Source of the DNA: Opitutia bacterium
GTDB lineage: Bacteria; Verrucomicrobiota; Verrucomicrobiia; Opitutales; Seribacteraceae
NCBI GenBank assembly: GCA_002721705.1
Contig: PBLJ01000060.1
Coordinates: 1 to 43,532 of the forward strand
DNA length: 43,532 bases
Direction: 5' to 3'
Shown: piece after piece, positions 41,785 to 43,532 of the stretch
How positions within the stretch are numbered: the stretch's first letter is position 1
How the letters are laid out: each line of letters starts with the position of its first letter
Made by a program: the position numbers and the translations under genes
Notes under the pieces: model-generated
Seen by the model: only the letters and a program-made list of their open reading frames with translations
Database searches by the model: none
Told to the model about the DNA's origin: nothing

Positions 41785-43203
41785 TCAGTTCTCGTGAAAA
41801 AACAAGGGGGCGGCTGGCTGGCGTTCCCCTCCTTCGAACTCGACGTCGAAGCTGAGGGCTGCATCGCCTTGGGCCTCGAAATAGTCGATGCGTATCGGTA
41901 AAAACCCTTTATGGAAACGGAAGAGGCGTCCGGCGTCCTGGGCGGGGTGGAGACCGTCGTTGTCGATGACGAGCTGGTCTCCGATATGAAGAATCCCGCC
42001 GTCGTCGGAATTGATGATCAAGCGATAGGTGCCGTCTTCCGGAATCTTGAGAAAACCTTCCAATGAGATGGCGAAGTCATCGGTTTTTGGGTCTGACATA
42101 CCCACGATATCCAAGGCTCGCGCGATGCCTTCCTTGACGACTTTCTGTTTCGCCATGTCAGGCGTCTTCACGAAACTGCCGAGACAGACCTTGAACCGCA
42201 GTCCGGGCGTGGGGTTCTTTAGTTCGACGGTTTCAGGTTCTTCGTAGGGAGCCAGCTTTAGTTTCACTTCCCGTTTTTCCTTTGCCCTCCCTATGGTGAG
42301 CTTCAGTTCGTCACCGACCTCCTGTTCCAGTAGCCTGGCCATCCAGTCGATCGGGCCTTGGAGAGCTTTTCCGTTGATGGCCAAGACATGTTCGCCGTTT
42401 TTGATGCCCGCCTTGGCGGCGGGGCCGTTTTCCTCCACCTCGATCACTTTCACTTCCCTCGAAAGCGGATCGATGAGTAGGCCGGTCTCGAACGCCTTCC
42501 GGATTTCCGGGGAAAAGAGCTCGATCAGATTTTGGCGGACACGATCTATGGGTATGGCGAAGTTGATATTCTCTTCCCCGGGGCTCTTGTTGGAGACTAC
42601 CCCAATTTGTTCACCGAGGGCATTGATCAACGGACCGCCTGAATTTCCTTGGTTGCTGGCGGCGTCGAATTGAATGAATCGATCCCTGACGTCATGACGA
42701 AGGTAATGGACGACCAGTGCGTTGGGCGCGGTCAGCATGAAATTGGGCGAACTGATTATGCCACTGGAATAAACGATGCCCCGTCCCCCGGGATTACCCG
42801 CGCAGAGAATGGGTTCGCCGGTCACGAGGTCGTTACTGCGTCCCAAGCGAAGGGGTTTGACTGCCTTGGGAGGTTTTGCCCGCAAGAGGCATAGGTCCTT
42901 TTCCGGGATACGTCCGACAATGGAGTAGTTGATGGGGTCCTGGTCCTTGAATAGGACGACCCCTGGGTTACCGCCGATGACATGATCGTTGGTCAGGACG
43001 TAGCCGTCCTTGTGAATGAGGCTCCCGCTCCCCATGTTCAGGACATTGCCCTTTTGGCTGAACAGGGCGGCTACAGCGTGTTCCGTTTTTTGGACCACCC
43101 GCACGATGGGAGTGTGTCGAGGCGAACCCCTTTCAGGGGGTGCCGGCAGATCGATTGTCGAGAGGCCGAAAATCAGTGACGCGATGATTCCACGAAGGCC
43201 CAT
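41785..43203 (-). CDS. HtrA-like serine protease with PDZ and C-terminal PA14 domain
   Basis: 472 residues with a short signal peptide (about 1-19). The trypsin-like domain (about 35-225) has His74 (TNDHV), Asp103 (KDLCLL) and Ser188 (GNSGGPL), as in DegP/DegS-type proteases. A PDZ domain follows (about 235-325, VEENGPAAKAGIKNGEHVLAINGK). Residues about 365-460 are PA14-like (FLKIPEDGTYRLIINSDDGG, LHIGDQLVIDNDG), a fold usually tied to carbohydrate binding. A PA14 domain on an HtrA protease is unusual. It may target the protease to glycans or glycosylated proteins at the envelope. It is 18 bases downstream of the truncated DUF1080 gene and converges on the ExbD-like gene with a 27-base gap. 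Confidence 0.9.
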   Translation of the reverse strand: MGLRGIIASLIFGLSTIDLPAPPERGSPRHTPIVRVVQKTEHAVAALFSQKGNVLNMGSGSLIHKDGYVLTNDHVIGGNPGVVLFKDQDPINYSIVGRIPEKDLCLLRAKPPKAVKPLRLGRSNDLVTGEPILCAGNPGGRGIVYSSGIISSPNFMLTAPNALVVHYLRHDVRDRFIQFDAASNQGNSGGPLINALGEQIGVVSNKSPGEENINFAIPIDRVRQNLIELFSPEIRKAFETGLLIDPLSREVKVIEVEENGPAAKAGIKNGEHVLAINGKALQGPIDWMARLLEQEVGDELKLTIGRAKEKREVKLKLAPYEEPETVELKNPTPGLRFKVCLGSFVKTPDMAKQKVVKEGIARALDIVGMSDPKTDDFAISLEGFLKIPEDGTYRLIINSDDGGILHIGDQLVIDNDGLHPAQDAGRLFRFHKGFLPIRIDYFEAQGDAALSFDVEFEGGERQPAAPLFFHEN

Positions 43204-43221
43204 GACCTTCCCTTTCGCTTC

Positions 43222-43532
43222 TTACAGCTCCTTGATCCGAATATTACGGAAATGGAGGTTATTCGGTTCGCCGTGGTCCTGCAGGGAAATGTAGCCTTCC
43301 AAGGGGCGATCGCCGACACCGGATTGTTTGCCTTCACCTTTTTTGTCGAGTTGGTGGTCGATGATCTTTTCACCGTTTAGCTCGACTTGAAGATGGTATC
43401 CCTTGCAGGTCACGATCATTTTGTTCCACTCGCCTGGCTTCTTCGACATATTCTTGGAGGCGCCGACGGTGCGTATGATACCACCATGATCATGGTGCCC
43501 CATCTTGTCGTCGGGCTTGCCGAAAGAGTCCA
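43222..43532 (-). CDS. DUF1080 protein (5' end cut by window)
   Basis: Only the C-terminal 103 codons are visible; the frame is open to the right edge, so the start lies outside the window. The visible part has the DUF1080 end pattern: GEWNKMIVTCKGYHLQVELN, then GYISLQDHGEPNNLHFRNIR and the final strand IRIKEL. It is the second DUF1080 protein of the window and a different paralogue from 33447-34241. Eighteen bases separate it from the HtrA-like protease gene, so they are probably co-transcribed. Confidence 0.85.
   Translation of the reverse strand, partial: DSFGKPDDKMGHHDHGGIIRTVGASKNMSKKPGEWNKMIVTCKGYHLQVELNGEKIIDHQLDKKGEGKQSGVGDRPLEGYISLQDHGEPNNLHFRNIRIKEL

Noticed and set aside
1-43532. 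Mobile element, prophage, defence island or CRISPR
   Set aside because: No transposase, integrase, toxin pair, restriction or Cas motif, long terminal repeat or spaced repeat array was seen.
1-43532. tRNA or rRNA genes
   Set aside because: All gaps are under about 225 bases, and I recognised no cloverleaf or rRNA core sequence in them.

Overview
The window looks like chromosome of a PVC-superphylum bacterium, most probably a (marine-type) Verrucomicrobiota and less likely a Planctomycetota. The reasons are gene content: two cytochrome-type DUF1549/DUF1553 proteins paired with DUF1501 proteins, several giant secreted beta-propeller proteins of the PVC 'membrane-bound dehydrogenase' kind, many Tat-exported Gfo/Idh/MocA oxidoreductases and TIM-barrel isomerases, DUF1080 proteins, and few clear Shine-Dalgarno sequences. 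It is gene-dense, with 29 protein genes (two cut by the window ends). I saw no RNA genes, CRISPR, transposase or integrase, and no gene-free stretch over 300 bases; the longest is about 220 bases.

Layout. 1-6155 (minus): a truncated propeller protein, an azurin-like blue-copper protein with an unrecognised C-terminal domain, a kelch mutarotase fused to a sodium:solute symporter, and an SMP-30/gluconolactonase-like protein. 6298-10470: a cytosolic aldo/keto reductase facing an omega-amidase/aminotransferase pair, then a secreted metallo-beta-lactamase-fold protein. 10499-17974 (minus): two tandem copies of a [DUF1549/DUF1553 + DUF1501] module, each preceded at exactly the same distance by a near-identical palindrome. 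18053-22700 (minus): an SMP-30/cupredoxin fusion lipoprotein, an SGNH-propeller fusion, and a small EF-hand protein followed by a hairpin terminator. 22899-28980: a Tat-exported isomerase convergent with a 1712-residue deacetylase/FG-GAP/propeller/HEAT/cytochrome c protein. 28983-37523: oxidoreductases, an isomerase/epimerase, a DUF1080 protein, a small trypsin-like protease and a PIG-L deacetylase. 37547-43532: an SGNH/propeller/HEAT/cupredoxin protein, a lipoprotein with an ExbD/TolR-like domain, an HtrA-like protease ending in a PA14 domain, and a truncated DUF1080 protein.

How the parts may work together (inference). The window reads as an extracytoplasmic sugar-oxidation toolkit. Tat-exported oxidoreductases and isomerases plus DUF1080 proteins fit a 3-keto-glycoside route. 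The mutarotase-symporter would bring an N-acyl sugar or similar compound into the cell, and PIG-L could deacetylate it. The large propeller proteins carry interchangeable C-terminal electron-transfer modules: heme c in one, blue copper in another, neither in a third. The modular swap of cytochrome c and azurin domains on a common propeller-HEAT scaffold is the most interesting feature of the window.
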